A DNA stretch of 58,637 bases, from assembly GCA_024401475.1 (NCBI GenBank), contig JAKSKZ010000019.1:1-58637 (forward strand), given 5' to 3'. This document shows, piece after piece, positions 15,660 through 23,701 of the stretch. The DNA is from Paludibacteraceae bacterium (GTDB lineage: Bacteria > Bacteroidota > Bacteroidia > Bacteroidales > Paludibacteraceae). The notes under the pieces are model-generated. The model had not been told where the DNA came from. It did no database searches and worked only from the letters and a program-made list of their open reading frames with translations. A program made the position numbers and the translations under genes. Numbering within the stretch: position 1 is the stretch's first letter; each line of letters opens with the position of its first letter.

Positions 15660-17519
15660 CTAAGGTCTTTTTTTATAAAACCCTTCGATAAGAGCCATCG
15701 ACTTGTTATATGTCAACGTGTCGAGCACCGCATCGCCTCTCACGTTCAAATCCCCGTCAAGCAATTCGCATGTACGATCGTAATAAAGATTGGTTATATC
15801 TTCATTTTTATCAACAAAACCGAAGCCTGTATAACTGTCAACCAATACAAATTCTCTTTCAGTCGTATCCATCAACGATTTTCCTATGGAATAATCCGAA
15901 GATGGATTTGAAACGCCAAAAACATCGGACATCAACGTAGGCACCACATCGTAATGCATAGACCAATGACTAAACTCGGCTGGAGCAAGGCGGCTATCAA
16001 AGTATATCATTGGCACACACATCTGTGCTTTCGAGAAATTACCGCTATGTCCCCAAAATCCCTTGCCATTATCATTGAACTCTTGTGAATGATCGCCCGT
16101 AATTACAATAGTCGTGCTATCCAACAAACCAATTCGCTCCATATCGTCCAAGACACCGCCAACAATACCGTCCAAATAGTTCGCCATATTTTTGTACAAA
16201 TTCACGAACTCACGGGGATCAGTATTTTTGTCCAACAACTCATACCTGGGATAAGCCCAAGCCGGATCATACATGCGTTTATACGAACTATCCGTCGGTT
16301 CGATCATGCTATGCAACGAATCGAAAAAGAGCAAGGAGAAAAACGGACGGGCATCGGAAGGACGAGCCTTCACAAAACTCAAAAAATTCTGCGACAAGTT
16401 ATAATCACGCTCCCACGCATTTCCGCCTTTGGTAGCCAAACATTGGTCTGCATACTTAAAAAACACATTTTTATCCAACGGTGGGTTACGCATCGAAGCG
16501 CTCGGGAACAAACGGACGTCGTAATTTTGCTTTCCAAGTTCATCCACTAAGACTGGCGAAACATTCATCCTTTCAAAATCAGGCCAATAGACGCCTGGCA
16601 ATCCGAAAAAAAGAGTGAACATTCCCGCCCTAGTGCCATTACCTCCACTATAATGATGATTAAAGCATTGCGAGCGTTTAGAGAATTCATAAACGCGAGG
16701 CATCGTTATGCTATCGAACACTATCGGATTCCAAGAATCCAAGACAATCATCAAGACATTACGATTGGCTGGTTTCGTTTCAATAGGTTTCAATGGATAT
16801 TGATACTCTTTCTCTTCAAATGAATAATGGAATGTTTGCTTGGGCTCAATTATGCCAACAGAAGACAAAAATCGGTTTGCATTCAAAGGAGAACAAAATG
16901 GAAAGCAGCGAACTATGCCAACCATATACTGATTATTGCGAGCAACGCCCCAAGCATGCGACAATTGGGCAAAAGCATATACCACGCATAAAAACCCGCA
17001 TACCCCATAAAGCACTTTGAGATCCAGCCTTTCCGCCCACTTGTACGACAAACGGAATGCCTGATATTCCAAGAAAAAGATAACGGCCAATAGTACAACC
17101 GCAAGTATATATATAGCAAAAGAAATCTCGAAGACTTGCCCTGCATCCGGACCTAACAGCTGATCCATGACAGACTTGTTAAAATGGAACCGATACAAGG
17201 AAAAAATATACGAATCTATCAAAAAGATTATCAAAGACAAGGCCGATGTGACGACTGCCACTATGGTGCTCGTACGCTTGTTTTTCGTCAAAATAGTCAA
17301 AGGAACATACGCAAAAAAGAAAGGAAGGAATGCAAGGAATACAAAGTGAGAAAGTTGAAGCGAATATAAGAAAAAAGGAGAATCAGCCCTTGCCTCGTCC
17401 GACACAAAAGACAAATATCTAAATGACAACAGCAAGAAAAGCAGGGAATTCAACAAGAAGAAATAGACGCCCGCCTTTAACAAAGTTCTTCTACTTACTA
17501 TATTTCCACCCGTATTCAT
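15660..17519 (-). CDS. YejM/LTA-synthase-like membrane sulfatase-fold protein
   Basis: 619 residues: five membrane helices in the first 190 residues, then a periplasmic alkaline-phosphatase/sulfatase-fold domain (DUF3413 plus sulfatase layout as in YejM/PbgA). In E. coli YejM controls LPS synthesis and has lost metal binding. Here the metal-site motifs are kept: VLMIVLDSWN (Asp near 261), a GGNGTR segment with a possible catalytic Thr near 296, and TGDHSQEFND (Asp-His near 476-477). So it may be an active phospho- or phosphoglycerol transferase. The frame is open up to 17594, but a promoter with both boxes lies inside that extension (17563-17594), which decides for the ATG at 17519 (MNTGGN). 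It is downstream of the polyphosphate operon and separated from it by a terminator. Confidence 0.82.
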   Translation of the reverse strand: MNTGGNIVSRRTLLKAGVYFFLLNSLLFLLLSFRYLSFVSDEARADSPFFLYSLQLSHFVFLAFLPFFFAYVPLTILTKNKRTSTIVAVVTSALSLIIFLIDSYIFSLYRFHFNKSVMDQLLGPDAGQVFEISFAIYILAVVLLAVIFFLEYQAFRLSYKWAERLDLKVLYGVCGFLCVVYAFAQLSHAWGVARNNQYMVGIVRCFPFCSPLNANRFLSSVGIIEPKQTFHYSFEEKEYQYPLKPIETKPANRNVLMIVLDSWNPIVFDSITMPRVYEFSKRSQCFNHHYSGGNGTRAGMFTLFFGLPGVYWPDFERMNVSPVLVDELGKQNYDVRLFPSASMRNPPLDKNVFFKYADQCLATKGGNAWERDYNLSQNFLSFVKARPSDARPFFSLLFFDSLHSMIEPTDSSYKRMYDPAWAYPRYELLDKNTDPREFVNLYKNMANYLDGIVGGVLDDMERIGLLDSTTIVITGDHSQEFNDNGKGFWGHSGNFSKAQMCVPMIYFDSRLAPAEFSHWSMHYDVVPTLMSDVFGVSNPSSDYSIGKSLMDTTEREFVLVDSYTGFGFVDKNEDITNLYYDRTCELLDGDLNVRGDAVLDTLTYNKSMALIEGFYKKRP

Positions 17520-17562
17520 ATTAACATCTTTATAGGAATTATGGTTTTTACAAACCACACCA

Positions 17563-17594
17563 CAAAAATAGGCAAAAAAAAGGAATAGAGGCAA
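17563..17594 (-). promoter_or_regulatory. Promoter of the YejM-like gene
   Basis: On the minus strand TTG (17594-17592), 21 nt, TATTTTTG (17570-17563), 43 nt before the chosen start. It excludes the longer reading frame as the real protein. Confidence 0.6.
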
Positions 17595-17607
17595 CGATTC
17601 CGTAAGA

Positions 17608-17651
17608 AAGGAAAGGAAAATGGGCGTGCCGATCCTACATCAACACGCCCA
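17608..17651 (-). terminator. Intrinsic terminator of the polyphosphate operon
   Basis: TGGGCGTG (17621-17628) and CACGCCCA (17644-17651) form an 8-bp stem; on the minus strand it is followed by TTTTCCTTTCCTT. It closes the operon that ends at 17672. Confidence 0.7.
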
Positions 17652-17671
17652 CCCTATTTCTCAAACGCTCG

Positions 17672-18367
17672 TCAAAAACTATAATTATAGAAAAGACCTA
17701 ACTGACAATTCCTTTCAGGCTTTTTCACATAAATATCCTGATTACACCTTACGGAGAAATCAATCGAATGATGTTTATTAAACTCGTACGCAACGCCAGC
17801 CTGCCCACGAAGCCTGTCTATAACATTCCCCTTGTAATTATTATGCTGGTAAAAACACTCAAACGAAAGGTATGGTTCGAAATGAGAATGTCTGATATTA
17901 TAAGAAACATTCAACTTATTTCTCCAATAGTTCTTTGGATTCCACTTCACTGGGCCAGTCGACTCATCTTTATAAGTGACCTGATAACGGCTCTTCCACG
18001 AAATATTAAAACGTGAAATATCATGTTTAAGGACAAAATACCCGTTGAAACGATGTTTGAATTCGAAACACTCGACATATTCATCCCAATCACCAATCAA
18101 GTCATAACCTAAGCCAATCTTAAAGATGCGTTTTGCCACAGTATATGAAACATCAGTTTCTGTCACCCACTTGTCAACGTCCTGGCAATTGTTCTTCATG
18201 CGAAACTCCTCGCCTAACCCGACACTAAACCTTTTCCACAGGCGCTTCTCAGCACTAATTCCCATACGAGCTCCAAAATCTTCGCGCTCCTGAGAAAAAG
18301 AGAATGCTGATGCCAGCAAAAAAGCCAACAGCAACGACAGAGCCCTATGTCCCAAAGAATTAACCAT
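17672..18367 (-). CDS. DUF2490 outer-membrane-barrel-like protein
   Basis: 231 residues with a signal peptide (GHRALSLLLAFLLASAFSFS, cut before QERED) and then alternating amphipathic strands rich in Trp, Tyr and Phe (RFSVGLGEEFRMKNN, IFKIGLGYDLIGDW, NISWKSRYQVTYKDE), ending CQLGLFYNYSF, a classical barrel-closing strand. This is the DUF2490 pattern. The ATG at 18367 overlaps the stop of the DUF4956 gene (ATGGTTAA); the frame could also start at 18397. It is the last gene of the VTC operon and may be its outer-membrane component. The role is unknown. Confidence 0.75.
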   Translation of the reverse strand: MVNSLGHRALSLLLAFLLASAFSFSQEREDFGARMGISAEKRLWKRFSVGLGEEFRMKNNCQDVDKWVTETDVSYTVAKRIFKIGLGYDLIGDWDEYVECFEFKHRFNGYFVLKHDISRFNISWKSRYQVTYKDESTGPVKWNPKNYWRNKLNVSYNIRHSHFEPYLSFECFYQHNNYKGNVIDRLRGQAGVAYEFNKHHSIDFSVRCNQDIYVKKPERNCQLGLFYNYSF

Positions 18368-19040
18368 TAAACTGACTTCTTTTTGTAATTTGGTCAACCG
18401 TATTGATCTCTTTTGTATTTGTCTTGTAATAGACCTTCAAGAATGCAATGTCTTTCAAGAAGTTGATGTGACCCACATCCACCTTTGTCACTTCCAAACC
18501 TGTACGTTGCTTCAAATCTGCAATCAACTCTTCGTGTTTCTCTGGCGTAATCAAAGCAATCTTCTCATAAACGATCAACTTGCATCCTTCGGAAGAGATG
18601 AAAGAAGAACCTTCCATCGCCCAAGCCATGAATATGAACAAAACATTCGTCAACAAAACCTCAACGATACTAACGCTCTCTGCGAGTCCATTGATAACAG
18701 AGACACCAATCACCAAGAACAAATAGGTCATCTCGCGAATAGGAATTGTCTCCGTTCTATATCTCACGATACCAAAGATGGCAAACAAGCCCAACGCCAT
18801 ACCAACTTGAAGCTTCTCATTACCCAAAAGGAAGATCAACAAGAAGATTGTAGTACTAATCAATGTAAATGTGAACACATAATCACGTCTCTTTGATTTG
18901 CTGTAATACAACCAACCAATGATACAAGCTGTCACCACGAGATTTATGGCGAATCTCAAAAAGAGTTCTACAACACCTGCCACATTTATGAGCTGAATGC
19001 CGAACAACTCGATTTCACTTAAACTGTCTAAAAGTGTCAT
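18360..19040 (-). CDS. DUF4956 membrane protein
   Basis: 226 residues. Four hydrophobic helices in the first 145 residues (near 24-45, 53-72, 79-92 and 105-145), then a small cytosolic alpha/beta domain (EKIALITPEKHEELIADLKQ, then VTKVDVGHINFLKDIAFLKV) with an ACT-like look. The motif GLFAIFGIVRYRTETIPIREM is the family's most conserved stretch. DUF4956 proteins are encoded next to, or fused with, VTC-type polyphosphate polymerases, as here. The membrane part may be a channel or anchor for the polymer; that is inference. Gap to the VTC gene 19 nt; overlap with the DUF2490 gene 8 nt. Confidence 0.85.
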   Translation of the reverse strand: MTLLDSLSEIELFGIQLINVAGVVELFLRFAINLVVTACIIGWLYYSKSKRRDYVFTFTLISTTIFLLIFLLGNEKLQVGMALGLFAIFGIVRYRTETIPIREMTYLFLVIGVSVINGLAESVSIVEVLLTNVLFIFMAWAMEGSSFISSEGCKLIVYEKIALITPEKHEELIADLKQRTGLEVTKVDVGHINFLKDIAFLKVYYKTNTKEINTVDQITKRSQFNG

Positions 19041-19059
19041 GCTAATTTATTTTTAATGT

Positions 19060-19818
19060 TTATAATCTATTTATGTAGAAGACCTTATCCTTGAAACGAT
19101 TGCTCTTCAACGACTGATCGGTGAGGACCATTCCCAAGCAATACTTACTGATACGCTTCTGTTTTATCCTTAATTGCGAAAAATAATCACGGAAAGGCGA
19201 ATACTGATTACCATCTTGCTTCAACTCTATGATGCACAACTTAGAAATACCGCCATCCTCATCAGTTATGAAATTGTGAAAACGAATATTCATATCTATC
19301 GTCAGACGCTCCGTCTTCGCTTTATTCACCAACGTGATACGCTTGAACTGGTTTTGCAAACGAGGACTTATCCTATCCATCGTATACAACGACTTTTCCG
19401 CTATAAAATCAACCGCTTCTTGATGGGACTTCACAACATCATCCGCAATCTTTATACGAACTTTTTTCGTCCTTCCCTTATTGTTTTTATTCTTAATTTC
19501 AAGGAAAAATTGTCCCGAACCGACATACTCCCTCATACGGATTTTCTGTCTGTTCAATTTTCTATTGTGATGAACAACATACATCTCCGCATCTGGAGTG
19601 TCATAATAAACCGTACGATATGAAGCAATACGCGAACCGTCAATCTCCTGAGCGTAATAGTCATTCTGTGCCATACGCAACAAGACTGGCAACTGGTTCA
19701 CATTGACAAGATATTTCGTGTCGATTCTGTTCATCAACTTGATGCCACTCATTTGTTCCAATGAGATTGGTGCAAATTGGTCCAAAATCGACGAAACTTC
19801 ATTAAATATAGCTTCCAT
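19060..19818 (-). CDS. VTC-domain polyphosphate polymerase
   Basis: 252 residues matching the VTC tunnel domain that makes inorganic polyphosphate from ATP. Visible landmarks: MNRIDTKYLVN at the start of the tunnel, SYRTVYYDTPDAEMY, HHNRKLNRQKIRMREYVGSG with its basic residues, FFLEIKNKNNKGRTKKVRI, TIDMNIRFHNF, and CIIELKQDG with the conserved Glu. Basic residues lining the tunnel are all present (K35, R73-like RQKIRMR, K109-like EIKNK, RIKIAD). No membrane helix; the DUF4956 protein encoded next is the likely anchor. Third gene of a five-gene operon. Confidence 0.9.
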   Translation of the reverse strand: MEAIFNEVSSILDQFAPISLEQMSGIKLMNRIDTKYLVNVNQLPVLLRMAQNDYYAQEIDGSRIASYRTVYYDTPDAEMYVVHHNRKLNRQKIRMREYVGSGQFFLEIKNKNNKGRTKKVRIKIADDVVKSHQEAVDFIAEKSLYTMDRISPRLQNQFKRITLVNKAKTERLTIDMNIRFHNFITDEDGGISKLCIIELKQDGNQYSPFRDYFSQLRIKQKRISKYCLGMVLTDQSLKSNRFKDKVFYINRL

Positions 19819-19826
19819 GTAACGAG

Positions 19827-20225
19827 TTATTTCAAGACATATTCAAATTCCTTCGTGCTTTTCAACTTACCATTAGGCAAAAAGGTACTTTGTGACTTTT
19901 TCTTTCCATTTTCATGGAATTCAAAAGTGACAGTCTTCTTTAATTTATTGGTCTCATCATAATGGGTTTCTTTCGTGCATTTACCTTTCGCATTATATTC
20001 ATAGGTAACGCGACTACGCATATCGCCATTGGACGAATACTCAATCTCTTCTGTCTTATTGCCTTTATCATCGTATTTAGTCACTTGATCCAAAAACTTC
20101 TTTTTTCCTTCGATTTTCCACTCTTTGATTTCTGTAACTATCTTTCCGTCAAAACTTTTCTGACCCAAAGCCGAGAAAGAAAAAAGAAGAGAAATAGCAA
20201 CTAAACTTAAAAATTTCACTTTCAT
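19827..20225 (-). CDS. Secreted YD-like repeat protein, 132 aa
   Basis: Start at 20225 (MKVKFLSLVAISLLFSFSAL) gives a clean signal peptide; an in-frame ATG at 20249 would add eight residues. The mature part has three repeats of 26 residues with cores KYDDKGN, EYNAKGK and EFHENGK. The same period occurs in the protein at 10767-11204. It lies 8 nt upstream of the VTC polymerase and 50 nt downstream of the lipoprotein gene, so it belongs to that operon. Function unknown; a scaffold or polymer-binding role is only a guess. Confidence 0.7.
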   Translation of the reverse strand: MKVKFLSLVAISLLFSFSALGQKSFDGKIVTEIKEWKIEGKKKFLDQVTKYDDKGNKTEEIEYSSNGDMRSRVTYEYNAKGKCTKETHYDETNKLKKTVTFEFHENGKKKSQSTFLPNGKLKSTKEFEYVLK

Positions 20226-20275
20226 AACATAGTATTTATTCTTTGTCAAAAACAGAATTCAACCTCGGGAAGCCA

Positions 20276-20998
20276 TCAATAGATTCCCACTGTCAAATCT
20301 TTAGCTTGCATTATAGAAGAAGGAGACTCCAAATAGAGCGTGTCCGAAACTGCAGTAGAAACTCCGTTCTTCTTAGAAAGAGATTCCGCCCAGACTCTAT
20401 AACTCTTTCCTGGCGCAAGTTTTGTAAAAAGATATCTACCTTCGCTGTCCGTACGGGCATCGCTAATAGGGCCCACAACGCCCAACTCACATAGTGAGAC
20501 TCTTACATCAATGGCCGGACCCGTATAATTTCCCGTAGCGTTAATCACGCCAACAATTGCCGACTGACCAACGTTTTTGCCATCCATGATATAGATGTCT
20601 TCCATCTGAGTTGTTTTAGAATATCCGACAAATTCCATCCTGAATTCAGGTTTCTTCGCCCCGTTAGGATAGGAACTATACGCATATACAGAATATGTTC
20701 CAGAGACGAGATAATCAAAACGATAGCGACCTTTGTAATCCGTCTTCACTTTGTCTCCGTAAAAATCATCCATATTGGATCCATAAATGATGTACACATC
20801 CTCATCAACTGCAGGAATGGTATCTTTCACGAAATAATACTCGCCGTTAGCCTTTTGTGCCACTTGACCCGCATCATTTATCAAATACACCTGACCTTCG
20901 ATGACGGACTTGCCTCCCTCCCCTTCTGGACGTTCACAAGACGACATGAAAAATGCCATAAAAGACAAAAACAAAGCTGACACTTGCGTGTTTCTCAT
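20276..20998 (-). CDS. Lipoprotein with carboxypeptidase-regulatory/SdrD-like beta domains
   Basis: 240 residues starting MRNTQVSALFLSFMAFFMSS with the lipobox ending in MSSC (cysteine near 22); a longer frame from 21019 adds seven residues before it. Two beta-sandwich repeats follow, each ending in a motif of the type 'TDYKGRYRFDYLVSGTYSVY' (near 95-115) and 'TDSEGRYLFTKLAPGKSYRV' (near 190-210), typical of CarboxypepD_reg-like or SdrD-B modules. First gene of the VTC operon. A -7 box lies 91 nt upstream. Probably surface or periplasm-facing; function not known. Confidence 0.75.
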   Translation of the reverse strand: MRNTQVSALFLSFMAFFMSSCERPEGEGGKSVIEGQVYLINDAGQVAQKANGEYYFVKDTIPAVDEDVYIIYGSNMDDFYGDKVKTDYKGRYRFDYLVSGTYSVYAYSSYPNGAKKPEFRMEFVGYSKTTQMEDIYIMDGKNVGQSAIVGVINATGNYTGPAIDVRVSLCELGVVGPISDARTDSEGRYLFTKLAPGKSYRVWAESLSKKNGVSTAVSDTLYLESPSSIMQAKDLTVGIY

Positions 20999-21088
20999 AT
21001 ATCTAAATTTATTAATCATTTACTAAAACATGTACGGCGGCGAAAGCCACTTTCGTTCGCTTATTCGGAATGCATAAAACACCCTCTA

Positions 21089-21096
21089 CAAATATA
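21089..21096 (-). promoter_or_regulatory. -7 box for the polyphosphate operon
   Basis: TATATTTG on the minus strand, exact TAnnTTTG, 91 nt upstream of the lipoprotein start. No TTG at the usual distance. The leader contains a GAAAG/CTTTC hairpin near 21045-21057. Confidence 0.35.
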
Positions 21097-21214
21097 CACT
21101 TATTCCTTTAGATATAAATATATTTTTGCTCGATATGCTAAAGAATTCAACGAAAAGGGTGATTTCACCGTTATCCGGCGAACAAAGGAAACTAAACATG
21201 TATGGGTTCATGGC

Positions 21215-21249
21215 AAAAAAGAAAGGGGAGCCAACTGCTCCCGCTCCCC
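21215..21249 (-). terminator. Intrinsic terminator of the pRiA4b ORF-3-like gene
   Basis: GGGGAG (21225-21230) and CTCCCC (21244-21249) pair; on the minus strand the stem is followed by TTTCTTTTTT. It lies directly after the stop at 21253. Confidence 0.7.
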
Positions 21250-21252
21250 TAT

Positions 21253-21807
21253 TTAATAGTTTTGATCGGAGAAATAGTCATCGCTGATATTCAAATCACC
21301 GAGCTCCTCATCATCAAAATTCTCATCATCAAAGTCTTCATCAAGACCGATTGTCGCATCAATACCTTTCGCCGATGCAGCAAAGTCGGCAAACAAATCA
21401 TCCAAGATTTGCTTTGGAGCAGTTCCTTTGGAGACCGAACATTTCGCCATTGGCAAATCCATGCCAGGCATCGTTTCGCGAAGTTCCATAAAGAAAGAGC
21501 GCTCATTCATCATGTCAAAAACGAACAACAACTTCTGCCCTTCATCAGAAACCAACTCCTCCAATTTAGTTTCATCCATGACGTAATTATCATACTCCGA
21601 AGAGGTATCCATCTCTATTTGTGTAACTTCTTGCTCTTTTTCCCAGTCATCGCTGCAGACAAAAAACGACGTGATTTGGTCCTTGCCATACTTAACAGAA
21701 TCCAAAATCGCATCATGAAGTTCCATAAATGTTGCCTCCGAGTCTATTTGAATCTCTCTCATGAAGTTGTCTACTTCATCAGACAACAGAATGAATTTAT
21801 ATATCAT
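21253..21807 (-). CDS. pRiA4b ORF-3-like protein
   Basis: 184 residues. The first 135 match the plasmid pRiA4b ORF-3 fold: MIYKFILLSDEVDNFMREIQ, then SEATFMELHDAILDSVKYG, SFFVCSDDWEKEQEVT and GQKLLFVFDMMNERSFFMEL. The last 45 residues are strongly acidic (DEDFDDENFDDEELGDLN). In the databases such proteins are sometimes labelled as an IS1096 passenger, but nothing here suggests a transposon. Function unknown. It follows dnaA on the same strand but a strong terminator separates them. Confidence 0.8.
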   Translation of the reverse strand: MIYKFILLSDEVDNFMREIQIDSEATFMELHDAILDSVKYGKDQITSFFVCSDDWEKEQEVTQIEMDTSSEYDNYVMDETKLEELVSDEGQKLLFVFDMMNERSFFMELRETMPGMDLPMAKCSVSKGTAPKQILDDLFADFAASAKGIDATIGLDEDFDDENFDDEELGDLNISDDYFSDQNY

Positions 21808-21881
21808 AATATCTATATTTTTTATGCGAAAATAATATAAGAGAAAGAAGTGAACAAATAAACGAGGGAGAAATAATGAAC

Positions 21882-21916
21882 AAAAAAGTGAGACAATCCA
21901 TTCTGGGTTGTCTCAC
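21882..21916 (-). terminator. Intrinsic terminator of dnaA
   Basis: GTGAGACAA (21888-21896) and TTGTCTCAC (21908-21916) pair perfectly, eleven-base loop, with TTTTTTG following on the minus strand. 25 nt beyond the dnaA stop. Confidence 0.9.
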
Positions 21917-21941
21917 CTCTATAAGGGAAGGAATTCATGCA

Positions 21942-23336
21942 TTAGTGCAATGAATTCTCAATTGCGTCTACGCTGCTACGAATATCCTTATCGATATCAA
22001 TCAAGTCTGTAATCGTCTTGCACGCATGCAAAACAGTTGCATGGTCGCGGTTGCCTATTTGCTCTCCAATTGTAGACAACGAATTTTTCGTATGCTTACG
22101 AGCTAAATACATTGCAACTTGGCGAGCTTGAACAACCTCACGCTTCCTTGATTTTGTTTGAATATCATTTACATTCAAGTGATAATGTGCACAAACAGCC
22201 TCTTGGATAGAGAATATCGTTATGTTCTTCTCCTCAACATTCACAGTGGAGCCGACCACTCTGCGAGCCAAATCAAGATTGATTTCAGCATTCGTCAAAG
22301 TAGACTGAGCCAACAAAGAGATGACTACGCCTTCAATAGCACGAATAGACTCAGAAACAGACTTCGCTATATAATCAATCACGTCCTCCGGAATAACCAA
22401 TCCGTCTTCGGCAATTTTGCGACGAAGAATCGCCTTACGAGTCTCAACATCAGGCTTCTCCAATTCAGCATGCAAGCCCCACTTGAAGCGGCTCAACATA
22501 CGCTCCTCGAACTGAGCCAACAATTTTGGCGAGCGATCGGAAGTCAATATCAATTGTTTGCCAGACTGATGAAGGTGGTTGAATATTTGGAAAAATGTAT
22601 TCTGAGTTCCCGTTTTTCCCACAAAGTCCTGGATATCATCAACAATGAGGATATCAATCATCTTGTAGAAATTGATGAAATCTGGCAACTTGTTGGCAAG
22701 TGTCGCTTCCTGGAATTGACTTTGGAACTTGCTTGCTGGCACATACAAGACGTTCTTGTCCGGATGCATTTCCTCTGCCATGGAGCCGATTGCTTGAACC
22801 AAATGCGTCTTACCTAAACCAGACCCTCCGAAGACAAACATAGGGTTGAACGTCTTGCCTGGTTCCTTAGCTATGGCCATACCAGCCGAACGAGCCAACT
22901 TGTTACATTGACCTTCGACAAAAGAGTCCATAGTATAGGCAGGATTGAGTTGTGAATCAATCTTCTGATGAGACTTCTCCGAAAAAGGATCAAATCGCTG
23001 AGTCGGCTGCGAAGTTTGAGGCGTACGGCCTCCCTCGTAACTAACAGTTGTGTTAGTCGCGTTCTCGACCAAAACCGAATATCTCAATCTGAAACCTTTG
23101 CCCAAGACTTTCGTCAACACAGCTTTCAATATGTCATAGTAGTGTTCCTCGATATATTCAAAAAAGAACTGACTCGGAACTCTTATCAAAAGCGTTTGAT
23201 CCTCGTATTGCAAAGGAACGATAGGACTAAACCAAGTGGAGAATGCCGTTTCTGGGACGATATCCCTGATTATCGACAAACACTTGCCCCATATCTCTTT
23301 TGCTTGAACAGAAGCAAGTTCATTATCCTGATTCAT
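21942..23336 (-). CDS. dnaA: Chromosomal replication initiator DnaA
   Basis: 464 residues with all four domains: N-terminal DnaB/DiaA-contact domain (ELASVQAKEIWGKCLSII), a short linker with QTSQPTQRFDPF, the AAA+ domain with Walker A GGSGLGKT near 170-177, Walker B ILIVDDIQD near 230-237 and sensor LTSDRSP, and the C-terminal DNA-binding domain with the signature NRDHATVLHACKTI near 429-442. The ATG at 23336 (MNQDNELAS) is chosen because the family starts here; a longer frame to 23408 adds 24 unrelated residues. The upstream 365 bp hold no visible DnaA box cluster, so this locus may not be the replication origin. Confidence 0.97.
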   Translation of the reverse strand: MNQDNELASVQAKEIWGKCLSIIRDIVPETAFSTWFSPIVPLQYEDQTLLIRVPSQFFFEYIEEHYYDILKAVLTKVLGKGFRLRYSVLVENATNTTVSYEGGRTPQTSQPTQRFDPFSEKSHQKIDSQLNPAYTMDSFVEGQCNKLARSAGMAIAKEPGKTFNPMFVFGGSGLGKTHLVQAIGSMAEEMHPDKNVLYVPASKFQSQFQEATLANKLPDFINFYKMIDILIVDDIQDFVGKTGTQNTFFQIFNHLHQSGKQLILTSDRSPKLLAQFEERMLSRFKWGLHAELEKPDVETRKAILRRKIAEDGLVIPEDVIDYIAKSVSESIRAIEGVVISLLAQSTLTNAEINLDLARRVVGSTVNVEEKNITIFSIQEAVCAHYHLNVNDIQTKSRKREVVQARQVAMYLARKHTKNSLSTIGEQIGNRDHATVLHACKTITDLIDIDKDIRSSVDAIENSLH

Positions 23337-23701
23337 AATCAACTTATTTTTACATTTTTCCGAATAGCAAATTTTGTCTATTTTTTCATAAAAAAAAAGA
23401 GCCCTCACATTTGCATTATCAGAAAAAAGTTTTCTCTTTTAATATCAACAACTTAACACAAAATACCTATAAACCAATCAATTGCAAACGTACATTCACA
23501 ATAACGAACTGATAAATAAGTCTTTACAAAAAACTTTTGAATAGAGAATCAAACAATCCCAAAACCGTTAAAAAACCTTATAACAAAAGGGATTGAGCAC
23601 AACTCGCTATAAAAAACTACCACTTCTCATTATTTAGATTGTTTCTAAATAACAAAGCAAGGGACCAGTTTCAAAAGAATAAACCCCAACTAGCGGAATC
23701 A
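23337..23701. other. Gene-free 365-bp stretch upstream of dnaA
   Basis: A+T rich. Holds a possible dnaA -7 box, TACGTTTG (23492-23485, minus strand), without a matching -33 element. I looked for TTATCCACA and one-mismatch versions on both strands and found none. No protein-like frame. Confidence 0.4.

Noticed and set aside
16089..16550. 153-codon plus-strand frame opposite the YejM-like gene
   Set aside because: Antisense shadow of a well-supported gene.
22158..22817. 219-codon plus-strand frame opposite dnaA
   Set aside because: Lies entirely inside dnaA, whose protein is unmistakable.
23409..23701. Replication origin upstream of dnaA
   Set aside because: No DnaA-box cluster was found by eye; only A+T richness would support it.
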